Below are positions 37,654 through 37,730 of a stretch of 37,730 bases of DNA, piece by piece (the stretch's first letter is position 1; the number at the start of each line of letters is the position of its first letter). The position numbers were made by a program, and so were the translations under genes. Source of the DNA: Azospirillum brasilense (lineage in GTDB: Bacteria; Pseudomonadota; Alphaproteobacteria; Azospirillales; Azospirillaceae); NCBI RefSeq assembly GCF_003349955.1, contig NZ_QLKQ01000072.1, positions 1 through 37,730 on the forward strand, given 5' to 3'. Under the pieces are notes generated by a model that was not told the origin of the DNA, searched no databases, and saw nothing but the letters and a program-made list of their open reading frames with translations.

Positions 37654-37730
37654 CACCCCGGCCCTCCCCCGCTGCGCAGGGGAGGGAGAAAGAAGTCCCC
37701 TCCCCTGCGCAGCGGGGGAGGGCCGGGGTG
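37654..37730. repeat. 33-bp perfect hairpin at the right edge
   Basis: The arms 37654-37686 and 37698-37730 are exact reverse complements, with an 11-base loop AGAAAGAAGTC. The element starts 11 bases after the aldo-keto reductase stop and may continue beyond the window. It is GC-rich (CCCTCCCC-type) like the elements at 15701 and 26480 but with a different core (CGCTGCGCAGG). It may act as a terminator and a dispersed repeat. Confidence 0.88.

Overview
The window is high-GC DNA of an alphaproteobacterium. Gene content and protein style fit Azospirillum (A. brasilense group) or a close Rhodospirillales relative: flagellin, pseudaminic-acid genes, a TPR/glycosyltransferase protein, an rpoH-type sigma factor with an alphaproteobacterial sigma32-like promoter, BON and DUF3309-type stress proteins. 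This placement is inference from family resemblance. There are no tRNA or rRNA genes, CRISPR arrays or transposases.

Region 1 (1-17577) is a flagellin/glycan island. The 5' part of a flagellin gene lies at the left edge on the minus strand behind a sigma54-type promoter. Upstream of it, a tightly packed minus-strand array (13712 down to 461) encodes a Rieske oxygenase, an SDR, a PseH-like acetyltransferase, a sugar nucleotidyltransferase, a TPR-glycosyltransferase, a second glycosyltransferase, pseudaminic acid synthase (PseI), a SpsF-type cytidylyltransferase, two acyl carrier proteins, an alpha/beta hydrolase, an AMP-forming acyl ligase, a FabG-like SDR and a KAS III. Diverging on the plus strand is a second KAS III-SDR pair, followed by convergent pseG and an unknown 224-aa gene. 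My reading is that nonulosonic acid synthesis and a dedicated acyl-building/oxidising module together make a decorated sugar for flagellin. PseB, PseC and a recognisable Maf are not in the window.

Region 2 (17578-26421) is housekeeping and stress: a bd-type (probably cyanide-insensitive) quinol oxidase cydAB under a putative EcfG promoter, a divergent rpoH with a UUG start and a sigma32-like promoter, a conserved unknown protein, an Mla-type lipid-transport operon (permease with STAS, ATPase, MCE protein, auxiliary lipoprotein), and apt.

Region 3 (26422-37730) is accessory: a CocE/NonD-family protein lacking the expected Ser and His, a Fic-fold protein with a degenerate active site, bacteriohemerythrin, a BON protein, a predicted sigma54-dependent small RNA with its own terminator, a CYTH protein, two small membrane proteins, a long CorA-like protein, an exported protein, a PPP-type phosphatase, and a divergent LysR/aldo-keto reductase pair. 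Three GC-rich palindromic intergenic elements (15701, 26480 and 37654) and several short tandem repeats punctuate the window.
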